64,000 nt of DNA from Gluconacetobacter tumulisoli (GCF_014174155.1 NZ_JABEQM010000008.1:123481-187480), one strand, 5' to 3'; positions 1 through 8,803 are shown, numbered from the stretch's first letter. Program-made: numbers and translations. The notes: generated by a model not told the origin, from the letters alone.

Positions 1-568
1 GGGCGATCATCGGGGCATCCGGCGCCGTCCAGGACGACAGCGCGATATCATCCCGGCCGGCGCCCCGCGCCGCACGGATGTCGGATGCGACATCCCCGGC
101 CAGCAGCAGGGGCCCCTCCGGCAGGACCAAATCATCCACGGCCGCCGCCCGGACCTGGCCGTCCTGTTCGATGAAGACGCGCCCGCGACGGGCCGCCGAC
201 ACGCACAGCACCGCACGGCCGTCCCCGGCCTCGGCCCGCAGGACGGGCCCGAGGGCATCGCCCGTCGTTACGCCCACGACCGGGCATCCCGTCCCCAGCG
301 CCAGCCCATGCGCCAGCGCCAGCGTCGCCCGCAGGCCGGTGAAGGAGCCCGGCCCGACCACCGCCGCGATCAGATCCAGCGCATCGGGCCGCCATGCGCA
401 GTCCGCCAGCAGGGCGGCGCACCGGGCAGGCATCGCCTCGGCCCCGCCCCGGCCGGGCAGGTCGAGCACCCGCAACGGCCGCGCATCGCCATCGGTCACG
501 GCAACGCAGGCCAGCAGCGCCGACCCGGCGGCACCTGCCGGAGCACCGTTGAGGACGAGGATCCGCAT
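1..568 (-). CDS. tsaB: TsaB, tRNA threonylcarbamoyladenosine protein (3' end cut by window)
   Basis: Minus-strand gene open to the left edge; 189 codons are visible from ATG at 568. TsaB is the inactive Kae1-like partner of TsaD in making the t6A37 modification of ANN-decoding tRNAs (family knowledge). The hallmark GPGSFTGLRATLALAHGLAL lies near residue 73, as expected for the family, and the ribonuclease-H-fold start MRILVLNG is present, although the usual Asp of the ALDTS strand is Asn here. The gene follows the RutE-like gene by 5 bp and probably forms one transcript with it and the NifU-like gene. The C-terminal part is outside the window. Confidence 0.9.
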   Translation of the reverse strand, partial: MRILVLNGAPAGAAGSALLACVAVTDGDARPLRVLDLPGRGGAEAMPARCAALLADCAWRPDALDLIAAVVGPGSFTGLRATLALAHGLALGTGCPVVGVTTGDALGPVLRAEAGDGRAVLCVSAARRGRVFIEQDGQVRAAAVDDLVLPEGPLLLAGDVASDIRAARGAGRDDIALSSWTAPDAPMIA

Positions 569-573
569 CCCGG

Positions 574-1158
574 CTAGAGCAGCAGGCAGGCTTCGTCGAA
601 GCTCAGGCGCGGCGCGCGCGGCAACGCCGGCGGTCCGTCCGCATAGCCGAGACTGACGAGGAAATTGGCCCGCCAGCCCTGCCCGGCCAGGAACGCATCC
701 TCGACGGCATAGGCGTCGAAGCCGGAGATGGGCAGCACGTCCAGCCCCAGCGCCCGCGCCGCCAGGATCAGGTAGCCGCCTTGCAGCGTGCCGTTGCGAA
801 AGGCGGTTTCCTCGGCCAGGCCCACGTCGGCGGCGAACCATGAGCGCAGGCCGGGTTCGGGATTCAGCACGCCGAACCGGTCGAAGAACAGCGGGTCATG
901 GGCGACGATCACCGTCACCGGCGCGGACAGCACCTTATCCACATTGCCGTCCGACAGGGTGGCGCGCAGCCGTTCGCGATTGTCCTGCGTCCGCAGGAAC
1001 ACGAACCGGGCGGGCGAGCAATTGCCCGAGGTCGGGCCCAGCCGCACCAGATCGTACAATTGCCGCAGCGTGTCGTCCGACACCGGGGCATCGCGCCAGC
1101 CCTGGGGCGTGCGCGCCGTGCGGAACAGCAGGTCCAGCCCCGCCTCGTCCAGACTCAT
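574..1158 (-). CDS. RutE-like nitroreductase / malonic semialdehyde reductase
   Basis: 194-aa FMN-dependent nitroreductase-fold protein. The sequence follows the RutE/HadB branch closely: ART-GWRD-PVSD near the N-terminus, LGPTSGNCSPARFVF (about residues 40-54), AEETAFRNGTLQGGYLI in the middle and the C-terminal SFDEACLLL. Enzymes of this branch reduce 3-oxopropanoate (malonic semialdehyde) or similar small enals with NAD(P)H in the cytoplasm. ATG at 1158 is preceded by GGGAAG. No other rut pyrimidine-degradation genes are nearby, so the substrate is inferred from the family only. It lies between the NifU-like gene and tsaB on the same strand. Confidence 0.82.
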   Translation of the reverse strand: MSLDEAGLDLLFRTARTPQGWRDAPVSDDTLRQLYDLVRLGPTSGNCSPARFVFLRTQDNRERLRATLSDGNVDKVLSAPVTVIVAHDPLFFDRFGVLNPEPGLRSWFAADVGLAEETAFRNGTLQGGYLILAARALGLDVLPISGFDAYAVEDAFLAGQGWRANFLVSLGYADGPPALPRAPRLSFDEACLLL

Positions 1159-1195
1159 CTTGTCTTCCCCTGCTGTCCCTCAGGCCCTCCTGCGG

Positions 1196-1759
1196 TCAGG
1201 CATCCACCTGCTCGACCGAGACCACTTCGGGCACATAATGACGCAGCATGTTTTCCACGCCATGCTTCAGCGTCGCGCGCGACGACGGACAGCCCGAACA
1301 TGCGCCCTGCATCGTCAGGCGGACGATCCCGTCGCGATAGCCGCGGAACACGATGTCGCCGCCGTCGCCCGCCACCGCCGGCCGCACCCGCGTGTCCAGC
1401 AGTTCCTTGATCTGGCGAACGATTTCCTCGTCCTCCGGGGCGATCGCTTCCTCATCCACCGCGGCGTCGGCTTCGACCGCAGGCAGGCCGGAGACAAAGA
1501 AATCGACCAGGACGGACAGGATCTGCGGCTTCAGCGCCGCCCAGTCGGCCGCGTCGTCCTTGGTCACCGCCACGAAATCGCCGCCCAGGAAGACGCGGGC
1601 CACGCCCGGCTGATCGAACACCGCGTCAGCCAGCTTCGACCGGCCGGCCACCGAGTCGGGGCTGATGAAGTCCGCAGTGGCGCGACCGGGCATGATCTCG
1701 CGCCCGGGCAGGAACTTCAGGGTGGCGGGATTGGGGGTATCTTCGGTTTCGATGAACAT
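1196..1759 (-). CDS. NifU family Fe-S scaffold/carrier protein (Nfu-type)
   Basis: 187 aa with two domains. The N-terminal Nfu_N domain (about 1-87) begins MFIETEDTPNPATLKFLPG. The C-terminal NifU domain (about 108-180) carries VAGDGGDI and the CxxC pair in GACSGCPSS that binds a bridging [4Fe-4S] cluster. Such proteins carry clusters to client apoproteins in the cytoplasm. A run of acidic residues (EEAIAPEDEE) links the domains. It is first of three same-strand genes with the RutE-like gene and tsaB; NifU-like and tsaB are neighbours in many alphaproteobacteria (recollection). Length and motif order are normal. Confidence 0.9.
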   Translation of the reverse strand: MFIETEDTPNPATLKFLPGREIMPGRATADFISPDSVAGRSKLADAVFDQPGVARVFLGGDFVAVTKDDAADWAALKPQILSVLVDFFVSGLPAVEADAAVDEEAIAPEDEEIVRQIKELLDTRVRPAVAGDGGDIVFRGYRDGIVRLTMQGACSGCPSSRATLKHGVENMLRHYVPEVVSVEQVDA

Positions 1760-2085
1760 CGGGGGGCCTCGTCCAACCTGGTCATGGGAAAGCGGACTAC
1801 GGCAGTCCGGTTACTGTCCAGATGTGCCAAGACGCCAGCCGAAACAAGCCCCTTCCTTGCATGGGAGGGACAAGTCGGCGGACGGCCTGCCGGCAGAAGG
1901 GGCCGGGCCGCGCGGGCGCCGCGGCAACGCCTTGAGAAATGTCATGGCGAAATGGTGCGGACGGGATTGAAATGCATTGACATATCCGGCCCCGCTCTGG
2001 CCTTGCATGGACGGTCGTCCGACCGGTGCATGCGCGCCAGACCGGAGCGCCCATCGTTTCCGCGTTTCCGAGGCATCGTCCCCCG
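1760..2085. other. intergenic region without a supported gene
   Basis: 326 bp between divergent genes (NifU-like to the left, beta-propeller gene to the right), so it should hold both promoters. I see a 6-bp hairpin at 1793-1809 (CGGACT/AGTCCG) and TTGACA at 1977, but no acceptable -10 hexamer at the right distance. No open frame with convincing coding character is present. Confidence 0.4.
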
Positions 2086-3117
2086 ATGAGTTTCCTTCCC
2101 CACCAACGCCCATCCCGCCCTGCCCGCCGCACAGGCTGGCTGATGGCGGCCTGTGCCGGCGTGGCCGTGCTGGCCGCGGGCCCCGCCCGCGCCGAACGCC
2201 TGGCCTTCGTGCTGAATTCCGCAGACGCCACCGTCGACGAGTACGACATCGACAGCCACCAGCAGGTGCGCCGGGTGTCGGTACTGCGCGAACCGCATCA
2301 CACCGCCCCCACGCTGGATGGCAAGTACCTGCTGGTCGGCGACACGTCGGGCAACATGCTGTTCTTCCTCGACGCCGTGACGGGCGAGCGGGTACGACAG
2401 ATCCCGATGGCCGATCCGTACCAGCTGCAATTCAGCCCGGACGGCAAATATTTCACCATCGCCGGCCTGGCCCGCAACCAGGTCGATATCTACGACGCGT
2501 CGGACTATCACCTGCTGCATCGGCTGCATGTCGACGCGATGCCGAGCCACATGAATTATGCGCCCGATTCCTCGGTCGTCTATGTCAGCCTGCAGGACAG
2601 CGGGAAGCTGACGGCGATCGAGACCGCGACCGGCAAGGTCCTGTGGACCTCGGACGTCGGATCCACCCCCGCCGGCGTGCTGTGGCATAATGACCGGATC
2701 CTGGTGGGCGTGATGGGCACCAATTACGTCGCCGTCGTCGATCCGGCGGACGGGCATGTCGAGCGCAAGATCGAGATGGCGCCAGGGCCGCACAATCTGT
2801 TCGTGTCACCGGACGGCAAGCGCCTGTTCGTCACCTGCCGCGCGTCGGGCGTCATCGAACGGCTGGATTGGGACAGCCTGAACGTCGTGCAGTCCTATCA
2901 CGTGGCGGGCGGACCGGACGACATCGTCTTCGCCCCGGACGGCAGGATGTGGGCCACGCTGCGCTGGCGGCAGCATGTCGCGATCATCGATCCGGCCAGC
3001 GGCGAGGTTGTCGACAGCATCCGCACCGGCCGGTCACCGCATGGCATCTGGCTGAACACCAACGAGCCGGCCCTTCATTTGTCGATGGCCGACCGCCCGG
3101 TCTTGCCGACGCCCTGA
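2086..3117 (+). CDS. exported YVTN-type beta-propeller protein
   Basis: 343 aa from ATG at 2086; in-frame upstream ATGs exist but would put the signal peptide inside the chain. The N-terminus has basic residues then a hydrophobic core (GWLMAACAGVAVLAAGPARA) and a likely cleavage site after ARA at about residue 36. The rest consists of repeated blades with phrases such as FSPDGKYF, VSPDGKRLF and FAPDGRMW, the pattern of YVTN/lactonase-like seven-bladed propellers. It probably acts in the periplasm as a binding or scaffold protein; no catalytic signature is visible. Its end overlaps the convergent histidine kinase gene by 43 bp. Function unknown. Confidence 0.8.
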   Translation: MSFLPHQRPSRPARRTGWLMAACAGVAVLAAGPARAERLAFVLNSADATVDEYDIDSHQQVRRVSVLREPHHTAPTLDGKYLLVGDTSGNMLFFLDAVTGERVRQIPMADPYQLQFSPDGKYFTIAGLARNQVDIYDASDYHLLHRLHVDAMPSHMNYAPDSSVVYVSLQDSGKLTAIETATGKVLWTSDVGSTPAGVLWHNDRILVGVMGTNYVAVVDPADGHVERKIEMAPGPHNLFVSPDGKRLFVTCRASGVIERLDWDSLNVVQSYHVAGGPDDIVFAPDGRMWATLRWRQHVAIIDPASGEVVDSIRTGRSPHGIWLNTNEPALHLSMADRPVLPTP

Positions 3118-4475
3118 ACCGGCGTGCGCGGCAGGGCGATTTCGGCCCGCAGCCCGCCTTCGGGACGGTTCTGCAGGACGAATTGCCCGCCTTCGCGTGC
3201 GACCTCTCGGCTGACGATGGCCAGCCCCAGTCCCAGGCCCCCCGTCGTGCGCGAACGTGAGCCCTCGACCCGGTAGAACGGGGTCGTCACCCGCGACAAT
3301 TCGGCCTCGGGCAGGCCGGGGCCGTCGTCCTCGACCCGGACGCGCAGCCAGTCGGCGTCCATCGCAAGTCCGATCCGTGCCGCCCCGCCGTAATTGACCG
3401 CATTGTCGATCAGATTGCCGAAGACCCGCTTCATCGCCAGCGGCCGGACGCGGACCGAGGCATGGTCCGGCCCGTCATAGCGCACGTCCCGACCCTGGTC
3501 TGCCGCATCGTCCGCCAGGGTCGCCAGGATCGACGCCACATCGACCGGACGCGGCTGCTCGGGATCGTTTTCGCCGGACAGATAGGCCAGGACGCCGCCC
3601 ACCATGGCCTCCATCTCCGCCACGTCGCCCTCGATCGCGCTCTGCAGTTCCGAATCCTCCAGGAAGCCCGCGCGCAGGCGCAGACGCGCCAGCGGGGTCC
3701 GCAGGTCGTGCGACACCGCCGCCAGGGCCTCGGTCCGGTCGGCGATCAGCCGGCGGATACGGTCCTGCATGGCGTTGATCGCCCGTGCCAGGTAGCGGAC
3801 CTCACGCGGGCCCTTTTCCTCGACCGGGATCCATTGGCCGGAGCCCACTCCATCCGCCACGTCCGCCAGCGCCCGCAGCGGCATGCTGAGGGTACGGACC
3901 AGCATGCCCGCGGCCAGCAGCACCGCCCCCGCCAGTACCGCGGCCGAGGCGACGCCTCGGGTCATGTGGTGGGGCTGCAGGATGTCGGGCGCGACGAAGC
4001 CGACCCGGCTGCCATCCGGCAGGCGCAGGATGCCACGAATATCGGCCGTGCCGATATCGGTCGGCGACAGGTCCATCACGTTGCCCTGCAGGATTTCATG
4101 CGTGCCCGCCAGGCGCAGGTGCAGGTCGCGCAGGCCGGAGGGTTCGGGGCGGCCCGGCCGGACGATTTCCGGCGCGCGCCAGTCGATCGACAGATCGCCC
4201 GTCGACAGCATCACGGCCAGGATCGGCCGTTGCGACACCGGCGTCGCCGCCAGCACGCGCGCGTCGATGGCCAGGCGTTCGCCGATCTGTTCCAACTGGG
4301 TGTCGTCGACGGTGTAGGTCTCGGCCTCCTCGTAGAAGACCGAACTGCCGATGAAGACCAGGGCGACGGCGGCCAGCAGCACGAACATCACCCGCCCGAC
4401 CAGCCCGCGCGGCCACAGCGTAATGCGCCGAGGGGGACTGGGCTGCACCCCGCCCCCGCGTCCCGGCACGGCCAT
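3075..4475 (-). CDS. two-component sensor histidine kinase (EnvZ-like)
   Basis: 466 aa from ATG at 4475, five bases after the stop of the response regulator. TM1 at about 25-47, a periplasmic sensor of about 125 residues, TM2 at about 174-195, then HAMP. The HisKA H-box is AAVSHDLRTPLARLRLR with phosphoacceptor His256. The ATPase part has the N-box NLIDNAVNYGG and G-boxes VEDDGPGLP and GGLGLGLAIV. It should autophosphorylate and pass phosphate to the adjacent OmpR-like regulator. The stimulus is unknown. The stop codon lies inside the convergent beta-propeller gene (43-bp tail overlap). The longer upstream frame to 4772 runs through the regulator gene and is not used. Confidence 0.92.
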   Translation of the reverse strand: MAVPGRGGGVQPSPPRRITLWPRGLVGRVMFVLLAAVALVFIGSSVFYEEAETYTVDDTQLEQIGERLAIDARVLAATPVSQRPILAVMLSTGDLSIDWRAPEIVRPGRPEPSGLRDLHLRLAGTHEILQGNVMDLSPTDIGTADIRGILRLPDGSRVGFVAPDILQPHHMTRGVASAAVLAGAVLLAAGMLVRTLSMPLRALADVADGVGSGQWIPVEEKGPREVRYLARAINAMQDRIRRLIADRTEALAAVSHDLRTPLARLRLRAGFLEDSELQSAIEGDVAEMEAMVGGVLAYLSGENDPEQPRPVDVASILATLADDAADQGRDVRYDGPDHASVRVRPLAMKRVFGNLIDNAVNYGGAARIGLAMDADWLRVRVEDDGPGLPEAELSRVTTPFYRVEGSRSRTTGGLGLGLAIVSREVAREGGQFVLQNRPEGGLRAEIALPRTPVQGVGKTGRSAIDK

Positions 4476-4480
4476 GCCGG

Positions 4481-5281
4481 TCAGAGGCGTTCCACCGGCG
4501 CCGTGAAGATGTAGCCCAGGCCCCGGACGGTGCGGATCAGCGTATCCGATTCCGCCCCCAGCTTGCGGCGCAGGCGGCTGACCAGCACATCCACGCTGCG
4601 ATCGGACACATCGCCCAGTCGGGTCCGCGACAGTTCCAGCAGCCGGTCGCGCCCGATCACCCGTTGCGGGTTGTCGAGGAAACTGGCCAGCAGATCGTGC
4701 TCGGCCCCCGAGATCTCGACCGCGGCGCCCGAGGGATCGGTCAGTTCCCGGCGTCGCAGATCCAGGGTCCATCCGGCAAATTTCAGGGTTTCACGCCGGG
4801 GTACCGCGGGGTTGCCGGCCGTCGTGCCCCCCGCGCCGCGCCGCAGGACGGCCCGCACCCGCGCCAGCAATTCCTTCTGGCCGAACGGCTTGGCGACGTA
4901 ATCGTCGGCCCCCAGTTCCAGTCCCAGGACGCGGTCCAGTTCCTCGCCCCGGGCCGAGACGATGATGACCGGCGTCTGGCTTTCCGGTCCCGGCGTGCCG
5001 TTCGCGCCGGCCCCACCCCGGCGCAGCATGCGGCAGAGGTCCAGGCCGTTCGTGCCGGGCAGCATGACGTCGAGGACGATCAGGTCGGCCGGCGAGGCCT
5101 CCAGCGCCGACCACATTTCGCGTCCATCCTGGACCCCGCGCACGCGGTAGCCGTCGCCCTGCAGCACGCGGACCAGCAGCGTGCGCATGCCAGGATCGTC
5201 CTCGACGACCAGGATGCGGGCGGGAAGATCGGTATCGGAGGAAATCTGGGTCGTCGTCACGGTGGCGTCGATACTCTGCAA
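4481..5281 (-). CDS. OmpR-family response regulator
   Basis: 266 aa. Receiver domain about 22-140 with acidic pair in VVEDDPGM (Asp28/29), phosphoacceptor Asp71 in LIVLDVMLPG and Lys131 in DDYVAKPFG. The C-terminal winged-helix domain (about 165-262) ends VRGLGYIFTAP, the OmpR/PhoB pattern. It forms an operon with the kinase downstream (5-bp gap). The start is uncertain: the longest frame begins with TTG at 5281, and a GTG at 5263 would remove six residues; neither has a strong Shine-Dalgarno. A Gly/Ala-rich insert sits in the receiver near residues 88-101. Targets cannot be told from the window. Confidence 0.92.
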   Translation of the reverse strand: MQSIDATVTTTQISSDTDLPARILVVEDDPGMRTLLVRVLQGDGYRVRGVQDGREMWSALEASPADLIVLDVMLPGTNGLDLCRMLRRGGAGANGTPGPESQTPVIIVSARGEELDRVLGLELGADDYVAKPFGQKELLARVRAVLRRGAGGTTAGNPAVPRRETLKFAGWTLDLRRRELTDPSGAAVEISGAEHDLLASFLDNPQRVIGRDRLLELSRTRLGDVSDRSVDVLVSRLRRKLGAESDTLIRTVRGLGYIFTAPVERL

Positions 5282-5345
5282 AACCGGCGGGAGTGTCGAT
5301 GATAGCGCAAAAGCGCTGCCCGCGAAAAGGACCGGCCGGACGCGA

Positions 5346-5379
5346 CAAGGGCCGGGTGGATCGCCCCACCCGGCCCTTG
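5346..5379 (-). terminator. strong hairpin closing the tonB operon
   Basis: Perfect 14-bp stem CAAGGGCCGGGTGG/CCACCCGGCCCTTG with a 6-nt loop, 42 bp downstream of the TPR-like gene stop. There is no T-tract, so it may work as an RNA 3'-end stabiliser or together with Rho. Confidence 0.7.
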
Positions 5380-5420
5380 CGCCGTGTCTGTCCCCGCCGG
5401 GGCGGGAATTAGCCCCCGTG

Positions 5421-6662
5421 TCAGTGCTTGGCGGCGGGGGTAAGCTTGAGGATCCAGAGCTGCGCGATATCCCGCGCGCCGTTGTCGCCCGCGACCGTCT
5501 TCAGGGTCGCGATCGCATCGGCGTTCCGGCCCGCCGCCATCTGGGCCAGGCCCAGATGCAGCTTCGCGATGTTCACGTCCAGCGGGCCCTTGGCGATACC
5601 CTGCTGCATCAGCGCCAGTCCCTTGTCGGCCTGGCCGAAAGTCACGTAATTGTAGCCGACGGTCAGCAGGTCGCCGCCGCTGGGCGCCTTCGCGGCCGCG
5701 GCCTCGTCGGCGGCGATGGAGGCCTTCTTGTCGGCCACCGTCTTCACCACCAGCGCCTTCAGACGTGCCTCGCGCGCCGCGCCGGCATCCTTGCCCAGCG
5801 CGCCGCTGGCATATCCGGCATTCATCAGGTCCAGGGCCAGCTGCGGCAGGCCGGCCTGCATCGCCAGTTCCGTCATGTCCATGAAATCGGCCGGCGCCGT
5901 CAGCACGCCCGCCGACAGGCGGATGCGATAGACGTCGAGCTGCAGGCCCGGCGGGATTCGCGGATTGACGATCAGGCCGTGGATGATCAGCGCCCAATAT
6001 TCCGGCTTGGGATAATAGCTGACCATCTGCACGTAGGTATGGTTCAGGCCGGACTGGTCCTTCAGCTGCGTCTGGCAGGCGGCCAGAAGCTGCAGCTGCG
6101 ATTCCGCCGGCACCTTGCCCGCCTTGATCTCGGCGTCGATCTGGTCCTGCTGGACCCGGGCGGCGTTCTTGAAGTCCTGCTGCAGGTAGTAGGACTGGAT
6201 CAGCAGCGTTTCCATGGCCGGATTGCTGCCGGCGACCTTGAGATAGCGTTCGATCCCCGTCACGGCGCGCGGATAATCCTTCGCCGTGTAGGCCATGGTG
6301 GCCTCGGCCATCATCATCTGCAGCTTGGCGTCGCGGGGCGTCCGGCTGGATGCGATCAGCTTGTCGTAAGCCGAGGTCGCGGCCGCCACATCGCCGGACT
6401 GCGCCGCGATGGCGGCACGCATCTGGTTGATGGTGTATTCTTCGTAATCGCTCTTGCCGGCGACGGCGTCGGCGGCGTTCACCGCGCTCATGGCCTTGGC
6501 ATAATTATGCGCCGCGAGGGCGGACTGGGCCTGCTGCAGCGGCTTGCCGACCTTGACGGACAGCGTGTCCGCGGCAAGGGCGGGCCGAACGGCGGAAACC
6601 GAGAGAGGGAGCGCAACCATCGCACCGGCAAACAGGCCGGCGCGGAACAAACGGGACGACAT
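5421..6662 (-). CDS. exported TPR-like protein of the TonB-ExbBD cluster
   Basis: 413 aa with a clear signal peptide (about residues 1-31, MSSRLFRAGLFAGAMVALPL ... ALA). The mature part is mostly alpha-helical with TPR-like pairs such as AQSALAAHNYAKAMSAVNAA, DYPRAVTGIERYLK and a final repeat GLAQMAAGRNADAIATLK. It probably acts as a periplasmic protein-protein scaffold. It starts four bases after the stop of the second exbD and is last in the five-gene minus-strand operon. That context suggests a partner of the TonB machinery, or of a receptor that uses it, but this is inference. No enzymatic motif is seen. Confidence 0.75.
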   Translation of the reverse strand: MSSRLFRAGLFAGAMVALPLSVSAVRPALAADTLSVKVGKPLQQAQSALAAHNYAKAMSAVNAADAVAGKSDYEEYTINQMRAAIAAQSGDVAAATSAYDKLIASSRTPRDAKLQMMMAEATMAYTAKDYPRAVTGIERYLKVAGSNPAMETLLIQSYYLQQDFKNAARVQQDQIDAEIKAGKVPAESQLQLLAACQTQLKDQSGLNHTYVQMVSYYPKPEYWALIIHGLIVNPRIPPGLQLDVYRIRLSAGVLTAPADFMDMTELAMQAGLPQLALDLMNAGYASGALGKDAGAAREARLKALVVKTVADKKASIAADEAAAAKAPSGGDLLTVGYNYVTFGQADKGLALMQQGIAKGPLDVNIAKLHLGLAQMAAGRNADAIATLKTVAGDNGARDIAQLWILKLTPAAKH

Positions 6663-6666
6663 CAGC

Positions 6667-7101
6667 TCATTGTCCTTCCATGAACTGATCCTGACCTACG
6701 ATACCCAGCTTGGTGATGCCAAGCCTCTGGGCGTCCGCCAGGACATGCGCCACGGTCTTGTAGTCGGCCAGGCGGTTCGGATGGATATGCATTTCGGGCT
6801 GGTCGGGCTCGGCGGCCGCGGCGGTGAAATGCGCCTGCAGCGAGCCTTCGTCCGTCACCGGCTCGCCATTCCAGCTGATGCTGTTATCGAAATCGATGGC
6901 GACCGTCACGACCTTCGGCACCTCGGTCGACGGCGGCGGGTTGCCCTGCGGCAGATCCAGCGCAACCGAATGGGTCTGCAGCGGAATCGTGATGATCAGC
7001 ATGATCAGCAGCACCAGCATGACGTCGATCAACGGCGTCGTGTTGATGTCGACCATGCCTTCGTCTTCAGTGGTGCCTTCGGAGCCGACATTCATGCCCA
7101 T
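6667..7101 (-). CDS. exbD: ExbD/TolR biopolymer transport protein (second copy)
   Basis: 144 aa, single N-terminal TM helix after the motif DINTTPLIDVMLVLLIMLII (about 18-40), which contains the essential membrane Asp that carries protons in the ExbBD motor. The C-terminal periplasmic domain ends LGIVGQDQFMEGQ. It is homologous to the other ExbD at 7,245-7,670, but differs in its acidic N-terminus (SEGTTEDEG). It lies in the operon tonB-exbB-exbD-exbD-TPR; a 143-bp gap containing a hairpin separates the two exbD genes. It should work with ExbB to energise TonB. Why two ExbD proteins are kept is not clear from sequence. Confidence 0.93.
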   Translation of the reverse strand: MGMNVGSEGTTEDEGMVDINTTPLIDVMLVLLIMLIITIPLQTHSVALDLPQGNPPPSTEVPKVVTVAIDFDNSISWNGEPVTDEGSLQAHFTAAAAEPDQPEMHIHPNRLADYKTVAHVLADAQRLGITKLGIVGQDQFMEGQ

Positions 7102-7208
7102 GGCGGTGTACTCTCTAAAAAACGCGGGTCAGCGGACTGGTGGCGTCCCCCGACCGCATGGTCGGACCGCCTTACCGGTGCTGGCGCCCTGATGTGATCC
7201 CCGGGATC

Positions 7209-7233
7209 CCCGGTTCCGGAAGCCGGAACCGGG
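7209..7233. other. 11-bp hairpin between the two exbD genes
   Basis: CCCGGTTCCGG / CCGGAACCGGG with a 3-nt loop (AAG), in the 143-bp gap between exbD genes. It may be an intra-operon attenuator or an RNA-processing/stabilising stem. Similar GGTTCCG/CGGAACC stems occur in two other gaps of this operon (8,757-8,787 and 9,538-9,575). Confidence 0.55.
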
Positions 7234-7244
7234 CACCCTGTCGT

Positions 7245-7670
7245 TCAGTCGGAGTGGGGCTGCTCTGTAATGAAGTCGACGTGGTAGATCCCGGCCTCCT
7301 GGCAGGTCGCGACCACCCGGCCGACCGATTCGTAACGCGACTTGGCGTCACCACGGACCTGGATCTGGGGCTGCGGCTTGAGGACGGCAACCTTCTCCAG
7401 CCGATCCAGAAGATCGGCGTGGCCCTTGATCGGCACTTCGTTCCAGTAGACCTGTCCGTTCTCCGTCACTGCCAGGACCACGTTCCCGGGCTTGGTCTGG
7501 GTTGGCTGGTTCGCGTCCCGCGGCAGGTTCACCTTCACGGTATGCGTCGCGACTGGGATGGTGATCAGGAAGATGATCAGCAGCACCAGCATGACGTCGA
7601 CAAGCGGAGTGGTGTTGATGGCGGACACCACCTCGTCTTCATCGCCGCCGCCTCCGACTTGCATCGCCAT
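7245..7670 (-). CDS. exbD: ExbD/TolR biopolymer transport protein (first copy)
   Basis: 141 aa. A glycine-rich acidic start (MAMQVGGGGDEDEV) leads to AINTTPLVDVMLVLLIIFLI with the conserved membrane Asp, then a periplasmic domain with YESVGRVVATCQEAG near the C-terminus. It is a proton-channel subunit of the ExbB-ExbD motor that drives TonB. It starts two bases after the exbB stop, so translation is probably coupled. Compared with the second exbD, the TM motif is nearly the same but the periplasmic domain is diverged, indicating an old duplication. Confidence 0.94.
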   Translation of the reverse strand: MAMQVGGGGDEDEVVSAINTTPLVDVMLVLLIIFLITIPVATHTVKVNLPRDANQPTQTKPGNVVLAVTENGQVYWNEVPIKGHADLLDRLEKVAVLKPQPQIQVRGDAKSRYESVGRVVATCQEAGIYHVDFITEQPHSD

Positions 7671-7672
7671 GT

Positions 7673-8713
7673 TCAGGCAACCCGGTTGGAGGTCGTCGTC
7701 GTGGTCGGCGAGCTGTCGGGACGCACCACGATGTCCGGCGTCACGCCGTGACGGAAGCCACCCAGCAGGATCGACTGCAGGTCGGCGGCGAAGTTGCGGA
7801 CCTTGTCCATCGCGCCCTTGTTGCGGCGGACCAGCAGATTGTAGCCCAGCACGGCCGGAACGGCGGTGCCCAGACCGATGGCGGTCATGATCAGCGATTC
7901 ACCGACCGGGCCGGCAACCTTGTCGATCGAAGCCTGGCCGGCGATGCCGATGGCGGTCAGGGCGTGATAGATGCCCCAGACGGTGCCGAACAGACCGACG
8001 AACGGCGAGGTGGAACCGACGGTGCCCAGGAACGCCAGGCCGCCCTGCATGCGGTTCTGGATGGTGTCGACCGCGCGCTGGATCGACATGGACGTCCAGG
8101 TGTGCAGGTCGATCGATTCCTGCATCGTGCCTTCATGATGTTCGGCCGCGACGATGCCGGTGTCGGCGATATAGCGGAACGGCGAGGTCGGCTTCAGGGC
8201 GGCGGCGCCTTCCTGGATGGACGACTTCGTCCAGAACGTCTTGGCCGCTTCCTTGGCGGCGGAGAACATGCGCGCCTGCTCGAAGAACTTGGTGATCATG
8301 ATGTACCAGGTGCCCAGCGACATCACGACCATGATCAGCAGGACGCCACGCGCGATGATGTCGCCGTTGCGCCACAGGGCATCGAGGCCGTACGGGTTGC
8401 CGGCGGGCTTGGCGGGGGCGGCGTCTTCGACCGGCGGGGTAGCCGGGGCAGGAGCGGCGGCATCGGGCGCGGCCGGAGCGGACGCATCCGGAGCGGGCGC
8501 GGCAGGGGCCGACGCGTCAGGCGCGGCCGGGGCGGCGGCGTCGGGCGCGGGTGCGGCCGGGGCGGCGGCAGGCGCCGACGCGTCGGGAGCGGGAGCGGCG
8601 GCCGGAGCGGCGGACTGTGCATCCTGGGCGACCGCAATCACGGGCGACGAGAGGCTCAGCACGGCCGCCAGAGCCGAAGCGGCGACAACAGGAACACGGT
8701 GCAGTCTGGTCAT
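7673..8713 (-). CDS. exbB: ExbB/TolQ/MotA proton channel protein with Ala/Pro-rich extension
   Basis: 346 aa from ATG at 8713 (GGAG upstream; a TTG three codons earlier is possible). Residues 1-29 look like a signal peptide ending VIAVAQ. Residues about 32-105 are a low-complexity tract of APDASAPAAP-type repeats. The ExbB core follows, with TM1 near 120-140 (GVLLIMVVMSLGTWYIMI) and TM2/TM3 around VGLFGTVWGIYHALTAIG and GLGTAVPAVLGYNLL, the MotA/TolQ/ExbB signature. It forms the pentameric stator that uses the proton gradient with ExbD. The extension makes it about 100 residues longer than E. coli ExbB and should lie in the periplasm. Confidence 0.93.
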   Translation of the reverse strand: MTRLHRVPVVAASALAAVLSLSSPVIAVAQDAQSAAPAAAPAPDASAPAAAPAAPAPDAAAPAAPDASAPAAPAPDASAPAAPDAAAPAPATPPVEDAAPAKPAGNPYGLDALWRNGDIIARGVLLIMVVMSLGTWYIMITKFFEQARMFSAAKEAAKTFWTKSSIQEGAAALKPTSPFRYIADTGIVAAEHHEGTMQESIDLHTWTSMSIQRAVDTIQNRMQGGLAFLGTVGSTSPFVGLFGTVWGIYHALTAIGIAGQASIDKVAGPVGESLIMTAIGLGTAVPAVLGYNLLVRRNKGAMDKVRNFAADLQSILLGGFRHGVTPDIVVRPDSSPTTTTTSNRVA

Positions 8714-8756
8714 GTACTCCAAATCCTCTGTGTAGATGGCCCGTTTACCGGAACCC

Positions 8757-8787
8757 CGGAACCGTCGGGGATATCCGAACGGTTCCG
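8757..8787. other. 9-bp hairpin between tonB and exbB
   Basis: CGGAACCGT (8,757-8,765) pairs with ACGGTTCCG (8,779-8,787) in the 90-bp tonB-exbB gap. The stem is related in sequence to those at 7,209 and 9,538; its role is unknown. Confidence 0.5.
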
Positions 8788-8803
8788 ATAACCTCGGTTA
8801 ACT

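Noticed and set aside
1977..2006. Sigma-70 promoter starting with TTGACA before the beta-propeller gene
   Set aside because: The bases 17 positions downstream (GCCTTG) do not fit a -10 box.
8335..8637. Proline/arginine-rich frame overlapping the exbB extension
   Set aside because: Out-of-frame reading of the APDASAPAAP repeats of ExbB.
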